Positions 53,976-62,360 of a stretch of 64,000 bases of DNA are shown piece after piece (position 1 is the first letter of the stretch; each line of letters begins with the position of its first letter). The translations under genes were made by a program, and so were the position numbers. The notes under the pieces are model-generated. The model did no database searches and was not told the origin of the DNA. It worked only from the letters and a program-made list of their open reading frames with translations. This stretch comes from CAXXOK01 sp963675655 (lineage in GTDB: Bacteria > Bacillota > Clostridia > Christensenellales > Aristaeellaceae). The DNA lies in the NCBI GenBank assembly GCA_963675655.1, contig OY776489.1:1302001-1366000 (forward strand), written 5' to 3'.

Positions 53976-56015
53976 ATGGAGCGTTGGGAGCAGGGAATGC
54001 CGCAGGGGCAGATACCGACAACTGAAAACGCCAACGCGCCCCGTACTGCCGGGCTGGCCCCGGCAAGACCGCTGCGCAATCCGCAGCCGGGCATGCGTAT
54101 GCCCGCGCCGTTTGCGCCTGCGCCAGAGGGCTGGAATGCCGCGCCCGCAGCGCCGCAGGATATACAGCCGGTGAATACCGGCATGCGTCCGCCGCTGGTG
54201 TGGATGGATGAAACGCGCCCCGCGCCGCCCGTGCAGTCGGGTATACAGCCTGTGCAGGGTGCACCCACGTACAGGCAACAGCAGCCTGCGCAGCAGCGAC
54301 CCATGCAGACTGCCCGGCCACTGCAAAGGCCGCAACCCATACAACAAAGGCCGCAACCCATACAACAAAGACCGCAATCTATGCAACCGTCACAGCCGTT
54401 ACAGGCATCGCAACCTACACAACAAACATCGCAGCTACCGCTGCATAAGCCGCAGCCCATTCCTGCGCCGCGCCCTGTACAGGCAGCGCCCGCTGCGGAT
54501 AATACCGGCAGAGGCTCCGGCCCGATGCGTGCGCCAACGCGCCGTTACCAGCTTTCTTCCCAGCGGCAGGTTCCGCCGCAGGGCATGCCCCCGCCGCAGG
54601 GGACAGGTATGCCGCCTTCCGGCGCTATGCCCGCGCAGCCGAACGCCGTGCCGATGCGCACGATGCCTGCCGTGGCACCGCAAGCCCAGCCGTCCATGTC
54701 GCAGCCTGCGCCCATAGCACCCGTAACGCGGCAACCCGCGCCGCCGCAAACGATGCGCCCGGCGCCCCTGCCATGGAGCACTCCGCAGCCGATGGTTAAG
54801 GCGGCCGCTGTACCGCATCGGGAAGCGACTGTGCACCGGGCGGCTCCTGCAGCGCCCCAACCGATTGAACCGATCAAGGCAGCACAAACGCCGCAAACCG
54901 CGCCTGTACCTGTGGCCGCAGTACCGATACCGAATACGGCAATACCGGCTCCCGCGGGGAAACCGCAAGCGGATCTGCCTGCCAAGAAAATTGGAAAGCA
55001 AAACCCGCCCGCAATGCCCTCTGCACCGCGAGCCGCATTTACGCCGCCGAACGGAGAAAAGAAGTACACGCCTCCAGTAGAGGAAGATTTGCAGCAGGCG
55101 CAGCCGCCTGCGCAAGCGGCCGGTAAAACGCAGCGGAAACGGCGTGTGGATACGCGCGCGGAAGGGAACCTGCGCGTATACCCCGAGTGGAACGACGAAA
55201 CCGCACCTCGGGTGCCGCAGACTTCCGAGCCGGAGGCGTGGAACGCCGCTGGGGAACATCCCGCGCAGCTTCAAAGCGATGTGCCGGGGGATGTACGCCG
55301 TGCGCACCGCGCACATGCCGCTGCGCCTTCCCCTGCCAAAGATGCAGAACTGCCGCGGGGAGAAACCGCCGCGCCGCCGGAAATGCCGCGTATGCCGGAG
55401 CTTTCCTTTGCACCACCTACGAATATACCTGCGCGGGAAGAAGAGCAGCCCGTACCTCCGCCGCCGGTTCCAGCGGCCTCTGGCCTGTATACGGAGCCGG
55501 AACCCCCGGAAAAACCCAAACGAAAAAGACGCGCGTGGCTGATTGTGCTGCTGCTAATTTTAGCTGCAGCCGCCGCGCTGTATGTGACCGGCGCGTATCA
55601 AACGCTGCTGGGGTACGTCGGGATTGAGTCAACCGGCGATAGCGGCAGCCTGCCCGCCGTATTCGGGCAGTCCCAATCCGCCACGCAAAAGGTAACAGCG
55701 ACCATTACGCCCGCCACCTCGGTCGCGGCTGCCAAGCTGGTTAGCGTCAGCGTGACGCCCCAGCAAACCGCAGCCCCCGCGACGCTCATTTTTACACTGG
55801 AAACCAATACCGCCGCTACGGCTGTACGCCTGATGACCCAATACGGCGAAATTTTACATACGACTGCGACCAGCGCCCCTAGAGGCGACGGGCTGACGTG
55901 GCAGGTGACCGCCGATTTTGCACAGGCATACACCGGAAAAGTGCGCGTTTTCCTGCGCGACGCCGGCGGTACGTGGAGCGAGGCGGAGGAAGGCAGCAGC
56001 GTAACGGTGGAATAA
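53976..56015 (+). CDS. Proline/glutamine-rich membrane protein beside xpaC-telA
   Basis: A 679-residue protein of unrecognised family. Residues 1-510 are low-complexity and rich in Pro, Gln and Ala, with repeats such as RPQPIQQ in tandem (about 113-130) and QPTQQTSQLP; this region is probably disordered and cytoplasmic. A basic stop-transfer signal (KPKRKRRAW) leads into one TM segment (about 518-538). The outside C-terminal 140 residues are threonine/valine-rich and beta-like (VTATITPATSV, then SVSVTPQQT), with a final domain like an Ig/bacterial-surface fold. GGGAGG is upstream of the start. XpaC and TelA follow with their own promoter. Confidence 0.7.
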   Translation: MERWEQGMPQGQIPTTENANAPRTAGLAPARPLRNPQPGMRMPAPFAPAPEGWNAAPAAPQDIQPVNTGMRPPLVWMDETRPAPPVQSGIQPVQGAPTYRQQQPAQQRPMQTARPLQRPQPIQQRPQPIQQRPQSMQPSQPLQASQPTQQTSQLPLHKPQPIPAPRPVQAAPAADNTGRGSGPMRAPTRRYQLSSQRQVPPQGMPPPQGTGMPPSGAMPAQPNAVPMRTMPAVAPQAQPSMSQPAPIAPVTRQPAPPQTMRPAPLPWSTPQPMVKAAAVPHREATVHRAAPAAPQPIEPIKAAQTPQTAPVPVAAVPIPNTAIPAPAGKPQADLPAKKIGKQNPPAMPSAPRAAFTPPNGEKKYTPPVEEDLQQAQPPAQAAGKTQRKRRVDTRAEGNLRVYPEWNDETAPRVPQTSEPEAWNAAGEHPAQLQSDVPGDVRRAHRAHAAAPSPAKDAELPRGETAAPPEMPRMPELSFAPPTNIPAREEEQPVPPPPVPAASGLYTEPEPPEKPKRKRRAWLIVLLLILAAAAALYVTGAYQTLLGYVGIESTGDSGSLPAVFGQSQSATQKVTATITPATSVAAAKLVSVSVTPQQTAAPATLIFTLETNTAATAVRLMTQYGEILHTTATSAPRGDGLTWQVTADFAQAYTGKVRVFLRDAGGTWSEAEEGSSVTVE

Positions 56016-56096
56016 TCCCCATACAGCCGAATGCTTTCTCATTTGTTTCTAATGTTGTTTTCAGGCGTTCTTCAGGGGCTTTCAAGCGTATTTTCT

Positions 56097-56125
56097 TTGT
56101 CAGTAGCAGGAGGATATGCTATAAT
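56097..56125 (+). promoter_or_regulatory. Promoter of xpaC-telA
   Basis: TTGTCA, a 17-bp spacer and a perfect TATAAT lie about 60 bp before the xpaC start. Confidence 0.75.
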
Positions 56126-56187
56126 ATCACATGTTGCTAATCTTTGGAAACGGCGCTTTCTCCACGAAAGGAAAATGAGGAAAACCC

Positions 56188-57231
56188 ATGAGCAGAAGCA
56201 TTGATAAGAAAAATAAAAAAGCCAGAAAGGCCGGAAATATCGCCTTTTGGGTCACTTTTTTACTCTATTCTTTGGTGATTCACCCCTTTGGGCCCGGACG
56301 GCTGATCGTCGGGGTGGTGCTGGCCGGAATCGTCAGTAAAATCATCCGCACCATGGCATCGGGGCTGGACCTGACCACGCATAACAAGCAGGATGCCGTG
56401 CCCGAAAGCCTGGAAAAGGTAAGCAAGGATACCGGCAACCCCGAAGTGGACGCTTTGCTGGCCAAAGGCCGCGAGATGATTGCGCAGATTCGCGCGGAGA
56501 ACAAGAAAATTCCGGACGAGGGACTTACCGGCAAGCTGACGCGGCTGGAGACCCTGTGCGGTGATATTTTCCGCGCCGTATATGAAAAACCCGCCAAGGC
56601 TACGCAGATCCGTAAGTTTATGGATTATTACCTGCCGACCACACTGAAGATGGTTAAGGCGTACCGTACGCTGGGTGAAAACAACGTGTTAGGCGCGGAG
56701 GCCGACGCGGCACGTAAGCGGATTGACGATGCGCTGGGCATTGTGCTCAAGGGCTGCCAGAAGCTGTTGACCAACTTGTATAAAGACGATATGCTCGACA
56801 TCACCACCGATATCGACGTGCTGGAGCAGATGCTTAAGCGCGACGGGCTGACCGAGAGCGATTTGCAGTTTGCCGCCCAACAGGCGCGGCAGGCCGCCGA
56901 AATTAACGACCAAGCCGAACGTGCCGCCGCCGCGCGGCGTGTGCGTGAGGCGCAAAAGGCCGTGCCTGTGCTGCACACCACGCCCGCACAGCAGGCGGTT
57001 CCTGCCCAGCAGACAACGCCGGCGCAACAAGGGGCTCCTGCACAGCAGGAGGCTCCTGCACAGCAGGCGTATGACGAGGAGCAGTGGCACGCCGGAAAAA
57101 GCACCAACGTATCCCAGCAGGTACAGGATGCGATTGCGCAGGCGCAGGCACACGCGCCGCAGGCTCCCGTGCTGCACATGCCGGTAAGCGGCGTGGCGCA
57201 GGCCATGCAAAATCAGGACATTCACTTTTAA
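56188..57231 (+). CDS. xpaC: XpaC-family protein (5-bromo-4-chloroindolyl phosphate hydrolysis family)
   Basis: A 347-residue protein with a basic start, two closely spaced hydrophobic segments (about 18-31 and 38-53), and a helical domain with KFMDYYLPTTLKMVKAYRTL, the strongest XpaC signature. The C-terminal 100 residues are Ala/Gln/Pro-rich with TPAQQ/APAQQ repeats (about 262-290), like the proline-rich protein upstream. The family's function is unsettled despite its name. It is almost always paired with TelA, as here (26 bp apart). Confidence 0.88.
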   Translation: MSRSIDKKNKKARKAGNIAFWVTFLLYSLVIHPFGPGRLIVGVVLAGIVSKIIRTMASGLDLTTHNKQDAVPESLEKVSKDTGNPEVDALLAKGREMIAQIRAENKKIPDEGLTGKLTRLETLCGDIFRAVYEKPAKATQIRKFMDYYLPTTLKMVKAYRTLGENNVLGAEADAARKRIDDALGIVLKGCQKLLTNLYKDDMLDITTDIDVLEQMLKRDGLTESDLQFAAQQARQAAEINDQAERAAAARRVREAQKAVPVLHTTPAQQAVPAQQTTPAQQGAPAQQEAPAQQAYDEEQWHAGKSTNVSQQVQDAIAQAQAHAPQAPVLHMPVSGVAQAMQNQDIHF

Positions 57232-57257
57232 TACATACCAATGAGGAGGAGCAAACC

Positions 57258-58475
57258 ATGACCGATCTGAATCAGGCTTCCCAGGCGGCAGGCAATGCCG
57301 CCGCGCCCGTATTAACGCTGGATACTTCCTCTATGGCTAAGGATAAAGCCGAGCTGGACGCGACCGCTGCCGCGATGGAAAAAGCCGAGGCGCAGGTAAC
57401 AGGCAGCGCCGCCAAGGCGGTGAAGGACGTAGTAGAGGAAATGGATACGTCCATGCTCACGCAGGCGGAGCTGGACAGCATCGACCAGTTCGTAAAGCAA
57501 ATCAACGTGGAAAACCCCGACCATGTGCTGCTTTACGGTGCGGACGCGCAAAAGAAAGTGGCGGATTTCAGCGATAGCGCGCTGGCAACCGTGCGCACCG
57601 ATCAGACCGGCGAAGTGGGCGACATGCTGGTAAAGTTGGTCAGCGAAATCAAGGGCTTCGGCTCTGATGCGGAAAAACCTTCCGGGCTTAAAGGCTTGTT
57701 CTGGAACGCGCAAAAAGCCGTTGAGGAAATGAAGAACAAGTACGAAAAAGTCGAAGTGAACGTGGATAACATTTCCAACTCGCTGGAGAACTATCAGGTG
57801 CAGCTGCTCAAGGACGTGAGCATGTTCAACCACCTTTACGATATGAACACCCAGTACTTTAAAGAGCTGACGATGTACATCATCGCGGGTACGAAAAAGC
57901 TGGAAGATGTGCGCGCAACCACCCTGCAGGATTTGAAGGCGAAAGCGGCGCAGAGCGGCGACGCGATGGATGCCCAGCGCGCCAACGACTTGGCTTCCGC
58001 GTGCGACCGTTTTGAAAAGAAGCTGCACGATTTGAAGCTTACCCGCACTGTCGCCCTGCAAATGGCCCCGCAAATCCGCTTGCTGCAAAACAACGACAGC
58101 CTGCTGGTGGAGCGCATCCAAAGTACGCTGTCTAACACCCTGCCGCTGTGGAAGAGCCAGATTGTGATTGCCCTTGGCCTCCAGCGCAGTCAGGAAGCTT
58201 TGCGCGCGCAGACCGCGGTAACCGATATGACCAACGAACTGCTGCGCAAGAACGCCGAAAAGCTAAAGATGGGCACCATCGAAACGGCCCGCGAGGCGGA
58301 ACGCGGCATTATCGACATCGAAACGCTGACCAAGACCAATCAGGACTTGATCGATACCATCAGCGAAGTGATGAAGATTCAGGACGAAGGCCGCACCAAA
58401 CGGCTGGAAGCCGAGAAGCAGCTGGCCGTCATGGAAGGGCAGTTGAAGCAGAAACTGTTGGAACTGCGGCACTAA
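57258..58475 (+). CDS. telA: TelA/KlaA-family protein (toxic anion resistance family)
   Basis: A 405-residue, almost wholly helical protein with coiled-coil stretches (about 90-200 and 260-380). LPLWKSQIVIALGLQRSQEAL is the most conserved TelA segment. The family was named for tellurite resistance on plasmids, and chromosomal members with XpaC are linked to cell-envelope stress; the biochemical role is unknown. ATG 57258 has GAGGAGG eight bases upstream; the longer frame overlaps xpaC. Confidence 0.92.
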   Translation: MTDLNQASQAAGNAAAPVLTLDTSSMAKDKAELDATAAAMEKAEAQVTGSAAKAVKDVVEEMDTSMLTQAELDSIDQFVKQINVENPDHVLLYGADAQKKVADFSDSALATVRTDQTGEVGDMLVKLVSEIKGFGSDAEKPSGLKGLFWNAQKAVEEMKNKYEKVEVNVDNISNSLENYQVQLLKDVSMFNHLYDMNTQYFKELTMYIIAGTKKLEDVRATTLQDLKAKAAQSGDAMDAQRANDLASACDRFEKKLHDLKLTRTVALQMAPQIRLLQNNDSLLVERIQSTLSNTLPLWKSQIVIALGLQRSQEALRAQTAVTDMTNELLRKNAEKLKMGTIETAREAERGIIDIETLTKTNQDLIDTISEVMKIQDEGRTKRLEAEKQLAVMEGQLKQKLLELRH

Positions 58476-58493
58476 GCATACAAGTAAATACCC

Positions 58494-58526
58494 AAAACCC
58501 GGCTCCGCATTCACGGAGCCGGGTTT
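58494..58526 (+). terminator. Terminator after telA
   Basis: AAAACCCGGCTCCG pairs with CGGAGCCGGGTTT around CATTCA (58494-58507 with 58513-58526). Confidence 0.85.
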
Positions 58527-58775
58527 GCTATGTGAAAGCTACGGGTGTTATATGGGTAAGCAACGTCAGCGATGCATAAGGCGGCGCGGAGCAGAGGGCT
58601 TAACAGCATAAAGCAGGCGCGCCTTGCGTACCCTGCCTGTAAAATCAATACAATTCCTGTACAACCGCGCGGGGCGGCTGCCAAAAGCCCAGCACTGCGT
58701 AAAAAGCCCACTGTGCCGGGCTTTTTTCCTGGTTGACCCATCGGCAGGGTACAACCGGCTGTTTAACGTGGGTAC
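58527..58775. other. Intergenic region upstream of the glutamine synthetase promoter
   Basis: No gene seen. A second terminator sits at 58701-58727, which implies a short transcript ending there, perhaps a small RNA starting after the telA terminator; no promoter for it is obvious. Confidence 0.4.
58701..58727 (+). terminator. Isolated terminator hairpin
   Basis: AAAAAGCCC pairs with GGGCTTTTTT around ACTGTGCC. It lies upstream of the glutamine synthetase promoter, not between promoter and gene. Confidence 0.7.
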
Positions 58776-58804
58776 TTGCAAAACAAGGCGCTTTCTAGGA
58801 TAAT
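58776..58804 (+). promoter_or_regulatory. Promoter of the glutamine synthetase-ANTAR pair
   Basis: TTGCAA, a 17-bp spacer and GATAAT. The 120-nt leader after it has several short hairpins (TTGAC-CCCT-GTCAA, then GGCGC...GCGCC). ANTAR proteins act on paired hairpins in leaders, but I find no clear A...G hexaloop pair here. Confidence 0.6.
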
Positions 58805-58931
58805 ATAAGTTGACCCCTGTCAATGGCGCTGGGAACCGCGCCGCAGCTGGGCAGGGCGCATACCTTTGTACATCCGGTTTGTGCGCGCATCCGCGCCGTG
58901 CGGACGGGAACACCGTCATGGGAGGGGTACT

Positions 58932-60212
58932 ATGCTGGCGCAAGAAGTACTTGGTTTTTTTGAGGAAAACGACGTTAAGTTTATCCGGCTGGCGTTTCTG
59001 GATTTGTTTGGAAGACTGAAAAATGTAGCGATACAGCCCGACCTGCTTGCGCAGGCGTTTGATACGGGCGTACCGTTTGAAGCATCTGCCATCGATGGGT
59101 TCAGCGCGGGCGCGGATGGGGAGCTGCTCCTGCGGCCGGACCCCAACACCTTGTGCATACTGCCGTGGCGGCCGCAGGCCGGGCGCGTATGCCGCCTGCT
59201 TTGCGATGTGCTCACCCCGGACGGCAAACCCTATCCCGCCGATCCACGTGCGATTTTACGGAACACGGTTGAGTTGGCAACGGAGAAGGGGCTGAACATC
59301 CGCATCGGTTCGGAATGCGAATTTTACCTGTTTGAGGCGGATGAGAACGGCGATATTACCACCCGCCCGCAGGACCATGCCGGGTATTTGGATGTATCCC
59401 CGCTGGATCGTGGTGAGGATGTACGCCGGGAGATCAGCCTGACGCTGGCTTCCATGAACATTCAACCCGAAAGCAGCCACCACGAACGCGGCCCCGGCCA
59501 AAACGAGATTGATTTTCACCGTGCCGATCCGCTGACCAGCGCGGACCATCAGGTGGCGTTCCATAACGCCGTGCGCACCATTGCTGCGCGCTACGGCCTG
59601 CGCGCCTCCTTTATGCCAAAGCCGCTGGCGGACGATTTCGGCAACGCTTTCCACATCAACGTTTCGCTGTACCACGACCGGGAAAACCTGTTTCGTATGA
59701 AGGACGGGGAGCTTTCCGCCGAGGCGCGCCACGCCATGGCGGGCGTGCTCAACCGCGTAGCGGATATGACGCTGTTTACCAACCCCATCCCCAACAGCTA
59801 CGAGCGGCTGACGGACGATGAATCCCCCAACCGCATCTGCTGGTCCACCGTGCAGGGACGCAACGCCCTGCGCCTGCCGCTGCCGCAGGGGCGCTTTGCC
59901 CGGATGCAGCTGGCAAACCCCGACCCGACCTGTAATGCATATCTGGTGTACGCGCTCATTATCCGCGCGGCGCTGGAGGGCATTGAAAACGCCGAGGAGC
60001 TGGAGCCTTCCGCTGTGTACAATTGGATGGATGCGCCTTTGCTGCCTGAAAGCATGACCGAAGCGATGGAGCGTGTGAAAAACAGTGCTTTCATCGCCCG
60101 CAGCCTGCCGCCCGAACTGATTGCCTCGTTCCTCAAAGGCGGGGAAAAACTGCTGGCTAGACACCAGCAGGATAAGAATGGGTTGTTCCGGCACCAGTTT
60201 GAACGTTTTTAG
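58932..60212 (+). CDS. Glutamine synthetase homologue with altered active-site residues
   Basis: A 426-residue GS-fold protein: a beta-grasp domain (1-100) then the catalytic domain with GSECEFYLFE, SHHERGPGQNEIDF and WSTVQGRNALRLP. Several usually invariant positions differ. The segment that is normally RIEVR/RIELR reads RMQLA (324-328), replacing the metal-binding Glu and the glutamate-binding Arg; the MHxH of the nucleotide site reads FHIN. It may therefore act on another substrate, or be a sensor. GGGAGGGG precedes ATG 58932. An ANTAR gene follows 33 bp later, a common partner of clostridial GS genes. Confidence 0.85.
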   Translation: MLAQEVLGFFEENDVKFIRLAFLDLFGRLKNVAIQPDLLAQAFDTGVPFEASAIDGFSAGADGELLLRPDPNTLCILPWRPQAGRVCRLLCDVLTPDGKPYPADPRAILRNTVELATEKGLNIRIGSECEFYLFEADENGDITTRPQDHAGYLDVSPLDRGEDVRREISLTLASMNIQPESSHHERGPGQNEIDFHRADPLTSADHQVAFHNAVRTIAARYGLRASFMPKPLADDFGNAFHINVSLYHDRENLFRMKDGELSAEARHAMAGVLNRVADMTLFTNPIPNSYERLTDDESPNRICWSTVQGRNALRLPLPQGRFARMQLANPDPTCNAYLVYALIIRAALEGIENAEELEPSAVYNWMDAPLLPESMTEAMERVKNSAFIARSLPPELIASFLKGGEKLLARHQQDKNGLFRHQFERF

Positions 60213-60245
60213 GCGAATGCCAGACCAGTGGAAAGGGGGCATTCG

Positions 60246-60815
60246 ATGGCGGATGGGAAGAGCCTACTCATCGCGACACAGGGACAGGAAAAACTGAAAC
60301 AGATGCTTGCGGATTTGTACCCCGGCGAGATTGCCGCTGTGCACGGCGCGATGGAAGCGCGGCGTATGACGGATATCGACTCGTTTTCGATGATGTTGAT
60401 TAACGCGCCGCTGAAGGACGAAACCGGGATGGAACTAGCTATCGACATGGCCAAACGCACCACGGCGATGGTGATTTTGCTGGTGAAAACGGAGCTTGCG
60501 CCTATGATATACGATACGGCTACGGAATCCGGCGTGTTGATTGTCACCAAGCCGGTAATACCACAGCTGTTTGAGCAGACCGTTCGTGTGGGGCTTGCGT
60601 GCCGTAACCGTATGCTGATGGTCAAAACTGAGAACGAGCGCCTGCAAAGGCGCTACGAAGAATTGAAAATTGTCGACCGCGCCAAATGCCTGTTGATCGA
60701 GCATATGCGCATTACCGAGGAGGAAGCGCACCGCGTGCTGGAAAAAGAGGCCATGAACGCGCGCATCACCCGCGTACGGGTTGCCAAGCAGGTTTTGGAG
60801 CGCTTTGAGCTATAA
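60246..60815 (+). CDS. ANTAR-domain response regulator (RNA-binding antiterminator)
   Basis: A 189-residue protein. Residues 1-115 have a receiver-like fold, but the phospho-acceptor Asp is not in the usual position (SMMLINAPLKDETG). A coiled segment (ENERLQRRYEELKIVDRAK) leads to the ANTAR domain: CLLIEHMRITEEEAHRVLEK. ANTAR domains bind hairpins in leader RNA to prevent termination, often of nitrogen genes. ATG 60246 has GGGGG upstream. Hairpin cluster IV starts 4 bp after the stop. Confidence 0.88.
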   Translation: MADGKSLLIATQGQEKLKQMLADLYPGEIAAVHGAMEARRMTDIDSFSMMLINAPLKDETGMELAIDMAKRTTAMVILLVKTELAPMIYDTATESGVLIVTKPVIPQLFEQTVRVGLACRNRMLMVKTENERLQRRYEELKIVDRAKCLLIEHMRITEEEAHRVLEKEAMNARITRVRVAKQVLERFEL

Positions 60816-60819
60816 CCTC

Positions 60820-61266
60820 CAGCTTGCTGAAAAGGGCTCATCTGCGGTATCAACTTCAGAATGGCAATAGGAATCACAGCTTGCTGAAAAAAGCCCATCT
60901 GCGGTGTCAACTACGGGTGGCAAGACGGGTGGCAAGAGGAATCACGTGCGTACGAGCACGCTCATCCTCTTGCCACCCTTGTTTCCTGGCATCTGCGCTT
61001 TTTTAAACAAGCTGAGCTTAGTGCTTTCAGTATGGATAAATGCATCCCCTGCTCCACGTTCTTTTCGCCCGGCCAAGCCAACAAACATTATAAACCCACC
61101 ATTGCCCTTCCCATTATCCGCGTGAAACGCGGATAAACCGGGTCAAGGGCAGTGCCCTTGTCAGGTTCCAAGGGTGAAACCCTTGGCGGGGTATGGGGTG
61201 GAACCCCCGCATTAGCTTACAGAGAAGTCCCCACCTGTACGGGTTCCAAGGGTGAAACCCTTGGCG
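60820..61266. repeat. Hairpin repeat cluster IV
   Basis: Half A (60820-60876), a full A (60877-61014) with a 12-bp duplication (GGTGGCAAGACG) in its left arm, module B (about 61062-61187) and, after 50 bp of other sequence, an isolated last hairpin of module B (61238-61266). It sits between the ANTAR gene and the minus-strand alcohol dehydrogenase gene. Confidence 0.9.
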
Positions 61267-61278
61267 GCGGTAGCCGTA

Positions 61279-62295
61279 CTATGGCGTAACAATAACCTTC
61301 CCGTTGCGTGCGCCGCCCGCAATCGCAGCGCCTGCCTGCTCCAGCGGGATACGTTCGCCGATGAGCGGCGCAAGCTGCAGCCGTCCGGAGGTGACGATGT
61401 CCACGGCGCGCCCCTGCGTGTTGGGGTTGACGAACGAGGTTTTCAGCGTTAGCTCTTTTTGGAACATGGCAAAGGGCTTGTAGGGAATTATGCAGTCCGG
61501 TTTGGTCAGGCCGAAGATCATCACTGTGGCGGCTTTGCCCACGCAGTCGATGGCGTTTTGGATGGATTCCGGGCGCCCGACGCACTCAATGGCGACGCGA
61601 ATATCGGTAAAATCATGCTGAGCAAGCTGCTCGGATAAATCGCCCTTGAGAGGGTTGAGCACCAGATCGGCGCCGAGGGAACGCGCCAGTGTAAAGCGCT
61701 CCTCGTTTACCTCCAACAGTACGGTGCGTGCCGCGCCCGCCATACGCGCCAGTTGCAGCATAATCATGCCGATGGTGCCACCGCCGACGATCATCACCGT
61801 ATCGCCGGTCTTGATTTCGCATAGGTCGATACCGTGCAAGCAGCAGCTGATAGGCTCGCACATGGCGGCGTATTCGAAGGGTACATCCTCCGGCAGCAGA
61901 AACGCTTGTTTTTCCAGCACGACGCAGTATTCGGCAAAGCCGCCGTCGTGGTTAACGCCAGTGGCGGTCATGCTGTCGCAAAAATGCGGGTTGCCGCGGC
62001 GACACTGTGTGCAGGCGCCGCAGTCGATGTTCGGATTTGCGGTTACATGGTCGCCCGGATGCACACGGGTTACCGCGGCACCGACGCTTTCCACCACACC
62101 GGCGAATTCATGCCCGAGGATGACGGGCGGGTTGCACTCCGTCGCGCCTTTTGCACCGGAAAAAATATGCACGTCCGTGCCGCAAATGCCGCAGGCTTTC
62201 ACGCGGATGAGTACCTCGCCTGCTTTGGGTACGGGTTTGGGATAATCCTGAGTGTATCGGATGCTCTGGTTTCCTTCAAAAACAGCTGCTTTCAT
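61279..62295 (-). CDS. Zinc-dependent alcohol dehydrogenase (sorbitol/threonine dehydrogenase type)
   Basis: A 338-residue medium-chain dehydrogenase. GICGTDVHIFSG and GHEFAGVVESVG hold the catalytic zinc ligands, CGACTQCRRGNPHFC the structural zinc cysteines, and VMIVGGGTIGMIMLQLA the NAD-binding glycine motif. The acid at the end of the second strand is Glu in LLEVNEE, pointing to NAD rather than NADP. The substrate (polyol, threonine or a sugar alcohol) is not resolved. ATG 62295 has GGAGGG seven bases upstream. Its upstream region is three 150-bp repeats, each with a promoter. Confidence 0.92.
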   Translation of the reverse strand: MKAAVFEGNQSIRYTQDYPKPVPKAGEVLIRVKACGICGTDVHIFSGAKGATECNPPVILGHEFAGVVESVGAAVTRVHPGDHVTANPNIDCGACTQCRRGNPHFCDSMTATGVNHDGGFAEYCVVLEKQAFLLPEDVPFEYAAMCEPISCCLHGIDLCEIKTGDTVMIVGGGTIGMIMLQLARMAGAARTVLLEVNEERFTLARSLGADLVLNPLKGDLSEQLAQHDFTDIRVAIECVGRPESIQNAIDCVGKAATVMIFGLTKPDCIIPYKPFAMFQKELTLKTSFVNPNTQGRAVDIVTSGRLQLAPLIGERIPLEQAGAAIAGGARNGKVIVTP

Positions 62296-62360
62296 GACGA
62301 ATCCCTCCAACGAATCAGGACGCTTTGCTTGCTGCGCCCGTTCGACCTTCCATTGTTTAA

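Noticed and set aside
58701..58931. ANTAR-type antiterminator upstream of the glutamine synthetase gene
   Set aside because: The terminator lies before the promoter, and I find no pair of hairpins with A...G hexaloops in the leader.
14601..61266. CRISPR array for the hairpin clusters
   Set aside because: The repeats are about 126 bp, self-complementary, joined almost directly, with no unique spacers and no cas genes nearby.
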